From contig NZ_BDCU01000016.1 of NCBI RefSeq assembly GCF_001618425.1, positions 1 to 64,000 on the forward strand: 64,000 nucleotides of DNA, in the 5' to 3' direction. The stretch is from Nocardia fusca NBRC 14340 (lineage in GTDB: Bacteria > Actinomycetota > Actinomycetes > Mycobacteriales > Mycobacteriaceae). Under the pieces are notes generated by a model. That model was not told the DNA's origin. It ran no database searches and saw only the letters and a list, made by a program, of their open reading frames with translations. The position numbers were made by a program, and so were the translations under genes. Below, in pieces: positions 24,053-33,395 of the stretch (position 1 is its first letter; each line of letters opens with the position of its first letter).

Positions 24053-26071
24053 CTACAGCACGGCAGGAGCCGGCTCGGCGGCCCGGTAGTAGACCTCACG
24101 GCGCAAGCGTTCCAGGTCGGGCGTCGCAGAAGTCGCGGAATTCGACGTCGGCGTGTACCTATCGCTCTCGCGCCCCCACAGCCCCATTCTCGCCATACTC
24201 CCGTACATCTCCGCGTAGTCCTTCCCCCGGCCCGACAGGCCGGGCAGCACGCGGAAGAGGGTGGGGAGGTAGCGGATCGCTGCCTCGAACTGGGCGCGAT
24301 GCTCGGCGACCTGCCGACGCACCTGCTCGACGGCTTCGGCGCGGGTGCAGCCCGTCTCGTGACGGACCGCCCTGACCAGGTTGTAGGGGACTCGATCGGC
24401 CTCGTCCTGCGCCAACCCGACCAGGTCGTTCTCCACGAAGGTCACCCAGAAGCCGAGTTCCTCGAGACGGCGGATGACGGGGTGGTTGCGAAGTTTCGCG
24501 GGCAGTTCCCGGTCGTGATACATCTCCATGACGGCGATGGCGGTTTCCAGCCCACTGGTCGACATCCGCAGTGGCAGGTAGTCGGCCGTGGAAGGAACAT
24601 AGCCGTTGATGCGATGGTGGGCTTCGCGTTCGGCGGCTTCGAACCACTCCTCGATGCCGTCGAGGAACCGCTCCTGCCAGCGGGCGGTCCGGCCCTCGCG
24701 CAGGCGCGGCCACAAGCTGGCCCACGCCGTCGGAATCGCGCCCGGCCGCCACGGTGCCTCCGGATCCTGGCGCAGTGTCGCCACCATGCCACGCCTCAGC
24801 GCGGTCACATCTTCCGGATCGGTCAGCTGCGGATCCTCGAAGAGGTCGTCCCACATGAGGACCAGCACGGCCATGCCGTAGGCGGTCTGTTCGCGGGACA
24901 CGTCCGCCGCCGGCGCCAGAATTCGTGCCCGGCTCCGGATCGCTCCGGTCCACCGGTGGTAGTCGGCCTCGGCCGCAGAGGTAGCGAGGCCGGTATCGAC
25001 CAACCAGCTGGTCAACCATTCCGCGACCCGCGGTGGAAGGTCGCCGACCGGAGCCTCGGGTACCCGCGTGAGGGGTTGGGAGACCGCGAGGTGAGAAGGG
25101 CGCCGGTCGAGAATCGACCGGATGTAAGCGGTCATCGCCCGGCGGGCGTCCGAGGCAACGGACAGCTCGGCGAGCCCACCGGCGGCCTTGTCCAGGAATT
25201 CGTCGGCCACCGCCCGGGCTTCGTCGACCGCGCCGGAGGCGATGACCAGCTCCCGGGCCTGTGCGGCTTGCTCCCCCGTCATTCTGCCGCGCAGCAGGCG
25301 GGCCAGGTCCCCGTCGTGGGCGGCCGCGCGGATCACCGGAAGTGTGTAGATGCCCTCGGGCAGATCCGCATTGACGGGCTTGCCCATTTCCTCGGCGGTC
25401 GAGGTCAGGTCGAGGATGTCGTCATACAGCTGGTAGGCCAGTCCGAAGTGTCGGCCGAACAGCGCCAACGCCTCTTCTTCGTCCGCGGAGCGGCCGGCCT
25501 GCATCGCGCCCACCCGGCACGCCAGCGACAACACCGCCGCCGTCTTACCGTCGATCGTGTCCAGGTAGGACTGCTCGCTGCGGGAGGGCACGTAGAGGTC
25601 GGCGGCCTCGATCACCATGCCCGCGCACATCTGCTCGCCCGCGATCGTCGCCGCGAGAACCTCGCGCGGGCCGAGTTCGGCCAGCATGCGCAGGCCCGAG
25701 AACGTCACCGCGTCCCCACCCAATACGGCCATATGCGATCCCCACACCGCGTTGGCGCTGGGGCGACCTCGGCGCTGGTCCGCGTGGTCGACGACATCGT
25801 CGTGGTAGAGCGACCCCAGATGCATCATCTCCACGGCGGCAGCGGCGCGCACCGCCCGGTCGGCCGCCGGCGTCTCGGGATCGGTGAGCAGGTAGTACGA
25901 CAGTAGGGTCAGAGTCGGGCGGACCAGACGGCGCGAGGTGCCCGGCCCTTCGTCTGTGAGTGCGGTCAGTTCCGGTCTGTTCTCCAGTCGAACAGGTCCG
26001 AGAACGTCGCGGACGCGGTCCAGGTCCGCCTCCAGATGCGGGAAGACAGCCGAGTCGATTTCACGTGGCAC
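24053..26071 (-). CDS. Prenyltransferase-terpene cyclase fusion enzyme
   Basis: A 672-residue fusion of two class I isoprenoid domains. Residues 1-330 are a trans-polyprenyl diphosphate synthase with both Asp motifs, DDVVD (91-95) and DDILD (217-221), plus RRGRPSANAVWG and DGKTAAVLSLACRVGA. Residues about 345-645 are a class I terpene cyclase: DDLFED (408-413), the sensor Arg502 in LPLRMSTSGLE, the NSE-type NDLVGLAQD (Asn548, Gly552, Asp556) and the Arg638-Tyr639 pair. The residues before the first DDxxD are small (Gly86, Ser87), which favours long products of C20 or more. The protein could build its own prenyl diphosphate and cyclise it. The GTG start at 26071 has AGGAG eight bases upstream. 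Fungal fusions have the opposite domain order. Confidence 0.93.
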   Translation of the reverse strand: MPREIDSAVFPHLEADLDRVRDVLGPVRLENRPELTALTDEGPGTSRRLVRPTLTLLSYYLLTDPETPAADRAVRAAAAVEMMHLGSLYHDDVVDHADQRRGRPSANAVWGSHMAVLGGDAVTFSGLRMLAELGPREVLAATIAGEQMCAGMVIEAADLYVPSRSEQSYLDTIDGKTAAVLSLACRVGAMQAGRSADEEEALALFGRHFGLAYQLYDDILDLTSTAEEMGKPVNADLPEGIYTLPVIRAAAHDGDLARLLRGRMTGEQAAQARELVIASGAVDEARAVADEFLDKAAGGLAELSVASDARRAMTAYIRSILDRRPSHLAVSQPLTRVPEAPVGDLPPRVAEWLTSWLVDTGLATSAAEADYHRWTGAIRSRARILAPAADVSREQTAYGMAVLVLMWDDLFEDPQLTDPEDVTALRRGMVATLRQDPEAPWRPGAIPTAWASLWPRLREGRTARWQERFLDGIEEWFEAAEREAHHRINGYVPSTADYLPLRMSTSGLETAIAVMEMYHDRELPAKLRNHPVIRRLEELGFWVTFVENDLVGLAQDEADRVPYNLVRAVRHETGCTRAEAVEQVRRQVAEHRAQFEAAIRYLPTLFRVLPGLSGRGKDYAEMYGSMARMGLWGRESDRYTPTSNSATSATPDLERLRREVYYRAAEPAPAVL

Positions 26072-26393
26072 GAGGGCACTCCTGACTTGCTGGATCGGTC
26101 ATCTACGAACACCGCCGGTCAGTCTGTCACCACCCGCGCGCAAAAATGTTGGTATCGAACGACTTCGACGTTCCCCACAACGGTCCGGCGACCGCCACAG
26201 GGTGGTGGTGCCCGCCGCGCCCCGAACGCCGGCTGCGGGAGGGTCGTGACGCCGACGGCCGGTTGCGGGTGTCCCGCGGTGATTTCGCACTGGACCGGAA
26301 CCCGCAGCCGGCGTGGTGGGTGCAGGCCCGACCCTCGGAATTCCGAATCGCTCGGTCACCGAGTGGCCGAGGAGGCCGCCCGGCGGCGAGCCG
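26072..26393. other. Intergenic stretch upstream of the fusion gene
   Basis: About 320 bases between the fusion enzyme start and the LacI regulator stop, both on the minus strand. It must hold the fusion gene's promoter. A plus-strand frame from 26146 has no ribosome binding site and reads as low-complexity Arg/Pro. I see no gene or RNA here. Confidence 0.4.
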
Positions 26394-26395
26394 GC

Positions 26396-27394
26396 TCAGC
26401 CGGCAGTGGAGGCGCGCTCGACCAGATATGGGCGGAAACAGATGTGCTCCGGTCGCGCTGCCCCCTCTGCCGCCGCGGCGACCAGCAGGTCGACGGCGAC
26501 GGAGCCGATCTCGGCCCGAGGTTGACGAATCGAGGTGAGCGGGACGACCGCGGACTGAGCGAAGTCGATATCGTCGTAGCCGACCAGCGCGACGTCGCCG
26601 GGTACCTCGACGCCGTGCAGTGTGAGGGCCTGCAGCACACCGATCGCGAGCAGGTCGTTGACGCAGAACACGGCGTCGGGCCGGTCACCGGGGGGCCGGG
26701 CGGCGATACGCTCGCCGGCGGCGCGACCGGCGAGCACGGTCATGGCCGGGGTGTCGACGACAGTGAGCGTGACGCCCGGATGTTCGGCCGCGGCGCGTCG
26801 GGCGCCGGCCCGGCGATCCGCCACCTGCGTCAGCGAGGCCGGACCTCCGATCACTGCGATGTGCCGGCGGCCGCCGGCACAGAGGTGTCGCACGGCCAGC
26901 TCGCCGCCGGCGATATCGTCCACGGCGACCGAGGAGAACGGCGTGCCCTGCCCGTCACGGTCCACCAGCACCACCGGCACACCGCGGTTGTGCAAGGCGA
27001 CGAGCCGGCGCTGATCCTCCCCGGACGGCGAGATGAGGAGCCCGAAAACCCGCTGTTCGTCGAAAGTTTCGAGGTAGCGACGTTCGCGGTGCGGATCGTC
27101 GTCGCTGGAGCCCAGCAGCACGACGAGGTCGTGTTCGGCGGCGCGCTGCTGAGCGGCGCGGGCCACGTCGGAGAAGAAGGGGTTGCCGATATCGAGCACC
27201 ACCAGGCCGACGCACCGGGAGCGGCCCGCCTTGAGCTGACGAGCCGCATCGTTGCGGACGAAACCCAGCCGATCGATGGCGGCGAGAACCCGGTCGACGG
27301 TGGCGGGTGCGACCTTGTCGGGCGCGTTAAGCACATTGGAGACGGTGCCGACCGAGACCGACGCCGCAGCGGCGACCTCCCGCATGCTCACCAC
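26396..27394 (-). CDS. LacI family regulator of rhamnose operon
   Basis: A 332-residue LacI/GalR repressor. The N-terminal helix-turn-helix reads REVAAAASVSVGTVSNVLN with the hinge helix APATVDRVLAAIDRLGF; the sugar-binding periplasmic-protein-like domain follows (GLVVLDIGNPFFSD; VVLVDRDGQG; DAVFCVNDLLAIGV). I prefer the GTG at 27394, which has AGGAGG eleven bases upstream, over the in-frame ATG at 27385. The gene is last in the rhamnose operon, 46 bases after the lactate-oxidising enzyme. The perfect LacI-type palindrome at 35183-35196, ahead of the first operon gene, is the obvious target, with L-rhamnose or a derivative as inducer (inference). Confidence 0.9.
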   Translation of the reverse strand: MVSMREVAAAASVSVGTVSNVLNAPDKVAPATVDRVLAAIDRLGFVRNDAARQLKAGRSRCVGLVVLDIGNPFFSDVARAAQQRAAEHDLVVLLGSSDDDPHRERRYLETFDEQRVFGLLISPSGEDQRRLVALHNRGVPVVLVDRDGQGTPFSSVAVDDIAGGELAVRHLCAGGRRHIAVIGGPASLTQVADRRAGARRAAAEHPGVTLTVVDTPAMTVLAGRAAGERIAARPPGDRPDAVFCVNDLLAIGVLQALTLHGVEVPGDVALVGYDDIDFAQSAVVPLTSIRQPRAEIGSVAVDLLVAAAAEGAARPEHICFRPYLVERASTAG

Positions 27395-27440
27395 CGGCGC
27401 CGGCACCTCCTCTGTCCGCGCAGGCCTCGCCGCGGCCTGC

Positions 27441-28688
27441 TCACACTCGATCTTGGCCGGGTATCGGGCGCGGGGCAAGCCTGGTCAGCTGGGTCACGTG
27501 CTGTGGGGTCAGTTCCTCCAGGCAGGTGACGCCGAGCAACCGCATGGTGCGCTCGACCTGTCCGGTGAGAATTTCCACCGCTCGGTTCACCCCGGCTTCG
27601 CCGCCGGCCATCAGGCCGTAGAGGTAGGCGCGGCCGATGAGGGTGAAGCGGGCGCCGAGCGCTATCGAGGCCACGATATCGGCGCCGGACATGATGCCGG
27701 TGTCGAGGATGATCTCGGTGTCACGCCCGAGTTCCCGGGCGACCTCGGGCAGCAGGTGGAACGGTACGGGTGCCCGGTCGAGTTGGCGGCCGCCGTGGTT
27801 GGAGAGCACGAGTCCGTCGACGCCGGTGTCCACCACCGCCCGGGCGTCGGTGAGGGTCTGGATGCCCTTGACGACCACCTTGCCGGGCCACTGGTCGCGG
27901 ATCCACGCCAGGTCCTCGAAATTCACCGTCGGGTCGAACATGGAGTCGAGCAGCTCTGCCACGGTCCCCGACCAGCGATCCAGCGAGGCGAAGGCCAACG
28001 GTTCGGTGGTGAGGAAGTCGATCCACCAGCGCGGCCGGGGCAGCGCGTCGAGCACGGTGGAGGGGGTGAGTGCGGGTGGGATCGACATTCCGTTGCGGGT
28101 GTCGCGCAGCCGGGCGCCGGCCACCGGGACGTCCACCGTCACCAGCAGGGTGTCGAAGCCCGCGGCGGCGGCGCGCTCGACCAGCGCCATGGAGCGGTCC
28201 CGGTCCTTCCACATGTAGAGCTGGAACCAGTTACGGCCGTGCGGGTTCGCCGCGGCCACATCCTCGATGGAAGCGGTGCCCATGGTGGAGAGCGAGAACG
28301 GGATGCCGGTGCGGCCCGCCACCCGGGCGCCGGCGTATTCGCCCTCCGTCTGCATCATCCGGGTGAAGCCGGTGGGGGCGATACCGAACGGTAGCGAAAC
28401 CGGTGCGCCGAGGACTTCCCAGCCGGTGGTGACCTTGGAGACGTCGCGCAGGATCGCCGGGTGGAATTCGATATCGCGGAACGCCTGCCGCGCGCGGTCC
28501 AGGGAGATCTCACCTTCCGCGGCGCCGTCGGTGTAGTCGAAGGCGGCACGCGGGGTACGCCGTTTGGCGATACGGCGTAGGTCCTCGATGGTGAGCGCCG
28601 CGTCCAGCCGCCGCGCAACGCCGACGCGCGGCTTCTTGAACTGCATCAGCGGCGCGAGATCACGAGGTTTGGGTAGCTGTCGTTTCAT
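27441..28688 (-). CDS. lldD: FMN-dependent L-lactate dehydrogenase/oxidase
   Basis: A 415-residue FMN-dependent alpha-hydroxy-acid oxidising enzyme, the family of L-lactate dehydrogenase, glycolate oxidase and lactate monooxygenase. Seen motifs are [11 protein letters not shown] near the N-terminus, the [18 protein letters not shown] loop, [18 protein letters not shown] and the active-site [10 protein letters not shown] with the catalytic His, then GRAYLYGL. It would oxidise L-lactate to pyruvate. Its ATG overlaps the kinase stop (ATGA), so it is translationally coupled to the rhamnose genes. That fits the pathway: the aldolase/dehydrogenase upstream should release L-lactate from L-rhamnose, which this enzyme feeds into central metabolism. 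Confidence 0.88.
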   Translation of the reverse strand: MKRQLPKPRDLAPLMQFKKPRVGVARRLDAALTIEDLRRIAKRRTPRAAFDYTDGAAEGEISLDRARQAFRDIEFHPAILRDVSKVTTGWEVLGAPVSLPFGIAPTGFTRMMQTEGEYAGARVAGRTGIPFSLSTMGTASIEDVAAANPHGRNWFQLYMWKDRDRSMALVERAAAAGFDTLLVTVDVPVAGARLRDTRNGMSIPPALTPSTVLDALPRPRWWIDFLTTEPLAFASLDRWSGTVAELLDSMFDPTVNFEDLAWIRDQWPGKVVVKGIQTLTDARAVVDTGVDGLVLSNHGGRQLDRAPVPFHLLPEVARELGRDTEIILDTGIMSGADIVASIALGARFTLIGRAYLYGLMAGGEAGVNRAVEILTGQVERTMRLLGVTCLEELTPQHVTQLTRLAPRPIPGQDRV

Positions 28689-30139
28689 CAGCCTGCTTTC
28701 CTCACGGGTTCGGTGCGCGGCTCGTAGCGCCGCGGCGGGAATGCGGCGGTCACCTCGGCGCGCAGCGCGTCCACATCGCCGTGCAGCAGGCCGTGGGTGC
28801 GGGCCTGCACCAGTATGTTTCCGAGCGAGGTCGCCTCGACGGGGCCGGCCAGTACCGGCACACCGGCGTGCTCGGCCAGCAACCGGCACAGCAGCCGGTT
28901 GCGGGCGCCACCGCCCACCAGGTGGATCGTGCGCACCGGGATACCGGTCAACTCCTGAGCGGTCCGCACTCCGGCGGCGAAGGCGGCGGCGAGGCTCTCC
29001 ACAATGGCACGCACCATCGGGACGGGGCCGTCCGGCGCCGGCAGTGCCCGGACCGTGTACCAGTCGGCGATCCGGGCGGGCATATCGCCGGGGGTGAGGA
29101 ACACCGGGTCGTCCACGTCGAATACGGCCGCCGGAGCGGGAGCATCGGCGGCCGCGGCCAGCAATCGGGCGAGGTCCACTGTGTTGTCGGTGCGCTGCCA
29201 GTGCCGCACCGACTCACTGAGCAGCCACAAACCCATGACATTGCGCAGGTAGCGGGTGCGCCCGTCGAGTCCGGCCTCGTTGGTGAAGTTGGCCTCCCGA
29301 CCTGCCGCCGAAACCAGCGGCGCGGGCAGTTCCACTCCGGCCAGCCCCCAGGTGCCGCAGGAGATATAGGCGGCGGTGTCCGGCGCCATCGGTACCGCGG
29401 CCACGGCGGACGCCGTGTCGTGCGAGGCGACGGTGCTCAATGTCAACGCCCGGTCCAGCCCGAAAGCCGCCGCTACTCCGGGTAGTACCGGGCCCAGCGT
29501 CGTGCCGGGTTCGACCACGTCCGGGAACAGGTTCGGCAGACTCAGCCGGGTCCGCACCTCGTCGTCCCAGCGGCCGTCCAGCCCGAGCAATCCGGTGGTG
29601 GAGGCGTTGGTGCGCTCGGTGACCCGGACACCGGTCAGCCAGTAGCCGAGCAGGTCCGGGATCAGCAACGCCTCGTCCGCGGGTTCCAGTGCGCCCGAGA
29701 GTTTCTCGGTGGCGAGCTGGTAGATCGTGGTGAAGGGCAGGAATTGCAGGCCGTTCCGCCGGTACAGCTCGTCCGGGTCCACGACCGCGTGCACTGCCGC
29801 CACACCGGCGGCCGAACGGGTGTCGCGGTAGTGGTGGGGCAGTCCGAGCGGCGCGCCGTGCCGGAGCAGACCGTAATCTATTGCCCACGAGTCGATCCCG
29901 GCGCCCAGCAGGCCCGGTTCCAACCGGGCGGCCTCGGCCAGGCCGCGTCCGATATGCCGGTACAGACCGGGAAGATCCCAGTGCAGGGCCTCTCGATCGC
30001 CGTGCCACAGCGGCAGTGGGTCGTTGGCGAACCGGGCGACCTGCCGCATGGCGATGCGGCCGGGACCGACCCGGGCCAGCATGACCCGGCCGCTGGTGGC
30101 ACCGAGATCGACAGCGGCGACCGCGCCGGTGGCGCTCAT
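28688..30139 (-). CDS. rhaB: Rhamnulokinase
   Basis: A 483-residue FGGY-type sugar kinase that phosphorylates L-rhamnulose to L-rhamnulose 1-phosphate. Visible motifs are the phosphate loop [14 protein letters not shown], the [10 protein letters not shown] substrate segment, the [12 protein letters not shown] and [11 protein letters not shown] loops of the second domain, and [17 protein letters not shown] with [12 protein letters not shown] near the end. The length fits the family. The ATG at 30139 overlaps the stop of the preceding aldolase/dehydrogenase gene by four bases, and its own stop overlaps the next start, so the three genes are tightly coupled. Confidence 0.92.
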   Translation of the reverse strand: MSATGAVAAVDLGATSGRVMLARVGPGRIAMRQVARFANDPLPLWHGDREALHWDLPGLYRHIGRGLAEAARLEPGLLGAGIDSWAIDYGLLRHGAPLGLPHHYRDTRSAAGVAAVHAVVDPDELYRRNGLQFLPFTTIYQLATEKLSGALEPADEALLIPDLLGYWLTGVRVTERTNASTTGLLGLDGRWDDEVRTRLSLPNLFPDVVEPGTTLGPVLPGVAAAFGLDRALTLSTVASHDTASAVAAVPMAPDTAAYISCGTWGLAGVELPAPLVSAAGREANFTNEAGLDGRTRYLRNVMGLWLLSESVRHWQRTDNTVDLARLLAAAADAPAPAAVFDVDDPVFLTPGDMPARIADWYTVRALPAPDGPVPMVRAIVESLAAAFAAGVRTAQELTGIPVRTIHLVGGGARNRLLCRLLAEHAGVPVLAGPVEATSLGNILVQARTHGLLHGDVDALRAEVTAAFPPRRYEPRTEPVRKAG

Positions 30140-32172
30140 CGCAGGAACGCCGCGGCGACCCCGGCGTCGACCGGCACGTGCAGCCCGGTGGTGTGCGAGA
30201 AATCCGGACTGCACAGCGCGAACGCGGCATTGGCGATGTGTTCGGGCAGCACCTCCCGCTTGAGCAGGGTGCGCTGGGCGTAGAAGGCGCCCAGTTCGGA
30301 CTCCTCCACGCCGTACACGGCCGCGCGCTGCGCACCCCAGCCGCCGGCGAAGATTCCGGAGCCGCGCACCACACCGTCGGGGTTGATGCCGTTCACCTTC
30401 ACGCCGTGCTCACCGAGTTCGGCGGCCAGCAGCCGCACCTGGTGCGCCTGATCGGCCTTGGCGGCGGAGTAGGCGATATTGTTCGGCCCGGCGAAGACCG
30501 AGTTCTTCGACGAGATGTAGAGGATGTCGCCACCCATGCGCTGATCGATCAGCGCCCGCGCCGCCGCCTTGGACACCAGGAACGAACCCTTGGCCATGAC
30601 GTCGTGCTGCAGGTCCCAGTCCGCCTCGGTGGTCTCCAGCAGCGATTTCGACAACGAGAGACCGGCGTTGTTGACCACCAGGTCCAGGCCGCCGAACGCG
30701 AGCACCGCCGCGTCCACGGCGGCACGGACCTGTCCCGCATCGGTGACATCGGCGCCGATACCGACCGCCACGTCGGCCGAGCCGATCTCGGCGGCGACCT
30801 CGGCGGCCTTCGCTCCGTCGCGGTCCGCGACCACCACGCAGGCGCCCTCGGCGGCCAGCCGCTGCGCGATGGCCTTGCCGATACCGGAAGCCGCACCAGT
30901 GACCAGTGCGATCCGGGTGGCGAGCGGCTTGGGCTTCGGGCGCCGCGCCAGCTTGGCCTCCTCCAGTGCCCAGTACTCGATGCGGAATTTCTCCGACTCG
31001 TCGATCGGCTGGTACCGGGACACCGACTCGGCGCCTCGCATGACATTGATCGCGTTCAGGTAGAACTCACCGGCCACCCGCGCGGTCTGCTTGTCCGCAC
31101 CGTAGCTGAACATGCCGACGCCCGGGATCAACACAATGGCCGGGTCGGCGCCACGCATCGCCGGCGAGTCCGGGGCGGCGTGCCGCTCGTAGTAGGCCCG
31201 GTACTCCGCCCGGTAGGTCTCGTGCAGCTCGGTGAGCCGCTGCGTGCACTGCTCGATCGAGGCGTCGGCGGGCAGGTCCAGCACCAGCGGCGCCACCTTG
31301 GTGCGCAGGAAGTGGTCCGGACAGCTGGTGCCCAGTGCGGCCAGTCGCGGATGCTCGGCGCGGGAAAGGAACTCGAGCACCGGCGCGGTATCGGTGAAAT
31401 GCCCGACCTGGCGGCGGTCGGTGGAGGCCAGACCGCGCAGGAACGGCGCCAGCGCCGCCGCCTTCGCCCGGCGCTGCGACTCCGGCAGCGCCTCGTATCC
31501 GGGCAGTACCGGTCCGAACGGTTCCGGCTTCCCGTTCGCCGCCAGGTATTGCTCGATGGTGTCGATGATCTCCCGCGAGTGCGCCTCGGCCTCGTCGGAG
31601 GTATCGCCCCACGCGGTGATGCCGTGCCCGCCGAGGATCGTGCCGACGGCCTGCGGGTTACGTCGCCGGATCTCGGCGATATCGAGGCCGAGCTGGAAAC
31701 CGGGGCGCCGCCAGGGCACCCACACCACCCGGTCGCCGAAGATCTTCTCGGTCAACTCCGGGCCGTCGACGGCGGTGGCCAGCGCGATCCCGGAGTCGGG
31801 GTGCAGATGGTCCACGTGCGCGGCCTCCACCAGACCGTGCATGGCGGTGTCGATGGAGGGGGCGGCGCCGCCGCGGCCGTGCAGGGTGTAGTCGAACGCG
31901 GCGACCATCTCGTCTTCACGGTCCACACCCGGGTAGACGCCGGTCAGGGCGCGCAGGCGGTCCAGCCGCAGCACCGCCAGGCCCGCCTCGGTGAGTGTGC
32001 CGAGGTCGCCGCCGGAGCCCTTGACCCACATCAGCTCGACGGGCTCGCCGGTCACCGGGTCGGTGTCGGTGCCCTTGGCGGAGGTGTTGCCGCCCGCGTA
32101 GTTGGTGTTCTTCGGGTCGGCGCCGAGCCGGTTGGAGCGGGCGACGAGTTCCGCGACCGTGGGGTGGGTCAT
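30136..32172 (-). CDS. rhaD: Bifunctional rhamnulose-1-phosphate aldolase/lactaldehyde dehydrogenase
   Basis: A 678-residue fusion. Residues 1-420 are a class II aldolase domain with the metal-binding HVDHLHPDSG motif and LGGHGITAWGD; it would split L-rhamnulose 1-phosphate into dihydroxyacetone phosphate and L-lactaldehyde. Residues about 430-678 are a short-chain dehydrogenase with VTGAASGIGKAIA and the catalytic YSAAK; it would oxidise lactaldehyde to L-lactate using NAD. This is the RhaDE-type architecture known from actinobacteria, rhizobia and Bacillus. The ATG at 32172 is preceded by a purine-rich AAAGAGGAAA. The fusion, instead of separate RhaD and AldA, explains why a lactate-oxidising gene is in the operon. 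Confidence 0.92.
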   Translation of the reverse strand: MTHPTVAELVARSNRLGADPKNTNYAGGNTSAKGTDTDPVTGEPVELMWVKGSGGDLGTLTEAGLAVLRLDRLRALTGVYPGVDREDEMVAAFDYTLHGRGGAAPSIDTAMHGLVEAAHVDHLHPDSGIALATAVDGPELTEKIFGDRVVWVPWRRPGFQLGLDIAEIRRRNPQAVGTILGGHGITAWGDTSDEAEAHSREIIDTIEQYLAANGKPEPFGPVLPGYEALPESQRRAKAAALAPFLRGLASTDRRQVGHFTDTAPVLEFLSRAEHPRLAALGTSCPDHFLRTKVAPLVLDLPADASIEQCTQRLTELHETYRAEYRAYYERHAAPDSPAMRGADPAIVLIPGVGMFSYGADKQTARVAGEFYLNAINVMRGAESVSRYQPIDESEKFRIEYWALEEAKLARRPKPKPLATRIALVTGAASGIGKAIAQRLAAEGACVVVADRDGAKAAEVAAEIGSADVAVGIGADVTDAGQVRAAVDAAVLAFGGLDLVVNNAGLSLSKSLLETTEADWDLQHDVMAKGSFLVSKAAARALIDQRMGGDILYISSKNSVFAGPNNIAYSAAKADQAHQVRLLAAELGEHGVKVNGINPDGVVRGSGIFAGGWGAQRAAVYGVEESELGAFYAQRTLLKREVLPEHIANAAFALCSPDFSHTTGLHVPVDAGVAAAFLR

Positions 32173-32206
32173 GACAGATATTTCCTCTTTCTGGTGGTCG
32201 GTGTGG

Positions 32207-33394
32207 TCAGGCGCCCCAGGAGGCGGCGGGCCCGGTGCGTTCGGCGGCGAGCCGCTGCTGCTGTCCGGAGCGGGCGTAGGCGGCCATCGGGTCCTCCGGC
32301 AGGCCGCGCTCGGCGCGCCGCGCCGCCAGTCGCGGCCGGACATCGGTGTAGAAGGCGTCCATGAACACGGCGTGGGCGCCGAGCACATCCCCGGACTCCT
32401 GCGCGGCAGTAAGTGCGTCGAGATCGACCAGCGCGGCCCGCGCCGTCATCTCCTCGACATTGAGCACCGAGCGGAGCTGGCCGGGGATCTTGTCCTCGAT
32501 GTTGTGGCACTGGTCCAGCATCAGGGCCACCCCGTTCTCCGGCGCCAGCCCGCCGCCGCGCAGCACCTCGAACAGGATGCGGAACAGCTGGAACGGGTCC
32601 GCGGCGCCGACGATGAGATCGTCGTCGGCGTAGAAACGGGAGTTGAAGTCGAAGGACCCCAGCTTCCGCAGCCGCAGCAACTGCGCCACGATGAACTCGA
32701 TATTGGTGCCCGGCGCGTGATGGCCGGTGTCCAGGCAGACCACCGCCCGCTCCCCCAGCGCGCTGACCTGGGCGTAGGCGGTACCCCAGTCCGGCACATC
32801 GGTCATGTACATGGCCGGTTCGAAGAATTTGTACTCGAGCACCAGCCGCTGGTTCGGGCCGACGTGTTCGTAGATGGCCGACAGCGATTCCGCGAGCCGG
32901 TCCTGACGGCCCCGGATATCGCCCTGCCCCGGATAGTTGGTGCCGTCGGCGAGCCAGATCTTCAGATCCCGGGAGCCGGTCTGCGCCATGACCTCCAGGC
33001 AGGCCAGGTGATGGTCGATCGCCTTCTGGCGGATTCGCTTGTCGGTGTGGGTCAGGCTGCCGAACTTGTAGTCGTCGTCCTGGAAGGTGTTGGAGTTGAT
33101 CGTGCCCAGCCGCACGCCGAGGTCTGCGGCGTATCGGCCGAGTGCGGCATAGTCGTCGACCGTGTCCCACGGGATGTGCAACGCCACGGCCGGCGCGAGA
33201 CCGGTGAGCCGGTGCACGGTGGCCGCGTCGGCGATCTTCTCCTGCACCGTGCGGGCCGTCCCCGGGGTCCCGAACACTTTGAACCGGGTACCGGAATTAC
33301 CGAAGGCCCAGGAAGGCAGTTCGATGGCGAGGGATTCCAGGGCGGTGTCGAGGGACACGGGCGATATTCCTTTCGCAACGGACAGGTTCGACAT
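32207..33394 (-). CDS. rhaI: L-rhamnose isomerase (RhaI type)
   Basis: A 395-residue TIM-barrel sugar isomerase converting L-rhamnose to L-rhamnulose. It resembles the shorter RhaI class seen in Pseudomonas stutzeri, actinobacteria and rhizobia, rather than E. coli RhaA. Conserved elements are ALHIPWDTVDD, GTINSNTFQDDDYKFGSLTH, KIWLADGTNYPGQGD, the metal-ligand segments LEYKFFEPAMY, CLDTGHHAPGTNIE and FDFNSRFYADDDL. It begins one base after the permease stop and ends 34 bases before the aldolase gene, so it is in the middle of the operon. Confidence 0.92.
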   Translation of the reverse strand: MSNLSVAKGISPVSLDTALESLAIELPSWAFGNSGTRFKVFGTPGTARTVQEKIADAATVHRLTGLAPAVALHIPWDTVDDYAALGRYAADLGVRLGTINSNTFQDDDYKFGSLTHTDKRIRQKAIDHHLACLEVMAQTGSRDLKIWLADGTNYPGQGDIRGRQDRLAESLSAIYEHVGPNQRLVLEYKFFEPAMYMTDVPDWGTAYAQVSALGERAVVCLDTGHHAPGTNIEFIVAQLLRLRKLGSFDFNSRFYADDDLIVGAADPFQLFRILFEVLRGGGLAPENGVALMLDQCHNIEDKIPGQLRSVLNVEEMTARAALVDLDALTAAQESGDVLGAHAVFMDAFYTDVRPRLAARRAERGLPEDPMAAYARSGQQQRLAAERTGPAASWGA

Positions 33395-33395
33395 C

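Noticed and set aside
24053..26071. Interpreting the fusion enzyme as an assembly error joining two genes
   Set aside because: The frame is continuous across the linker with normal codon use, a single good start and no internal start with a ribosome binding site near residue 340.
26146..26538. Plus-strand frame between the fusion enzyme and LacI genes
   Set aside because: No ribosome binding site, Arg/Pro-rich, overlaps the end of the LacI gene; no homology recognised.
30178..32364. Long plus-strand frame of over 700 codons opposite the rhamnose aldolase/dehydrogenase
   Set aside because: It is a GC-rich shadow of the real minus-strand gene, rich in Arg/Gly/Gln/His with no domain and no ribosome binding site.
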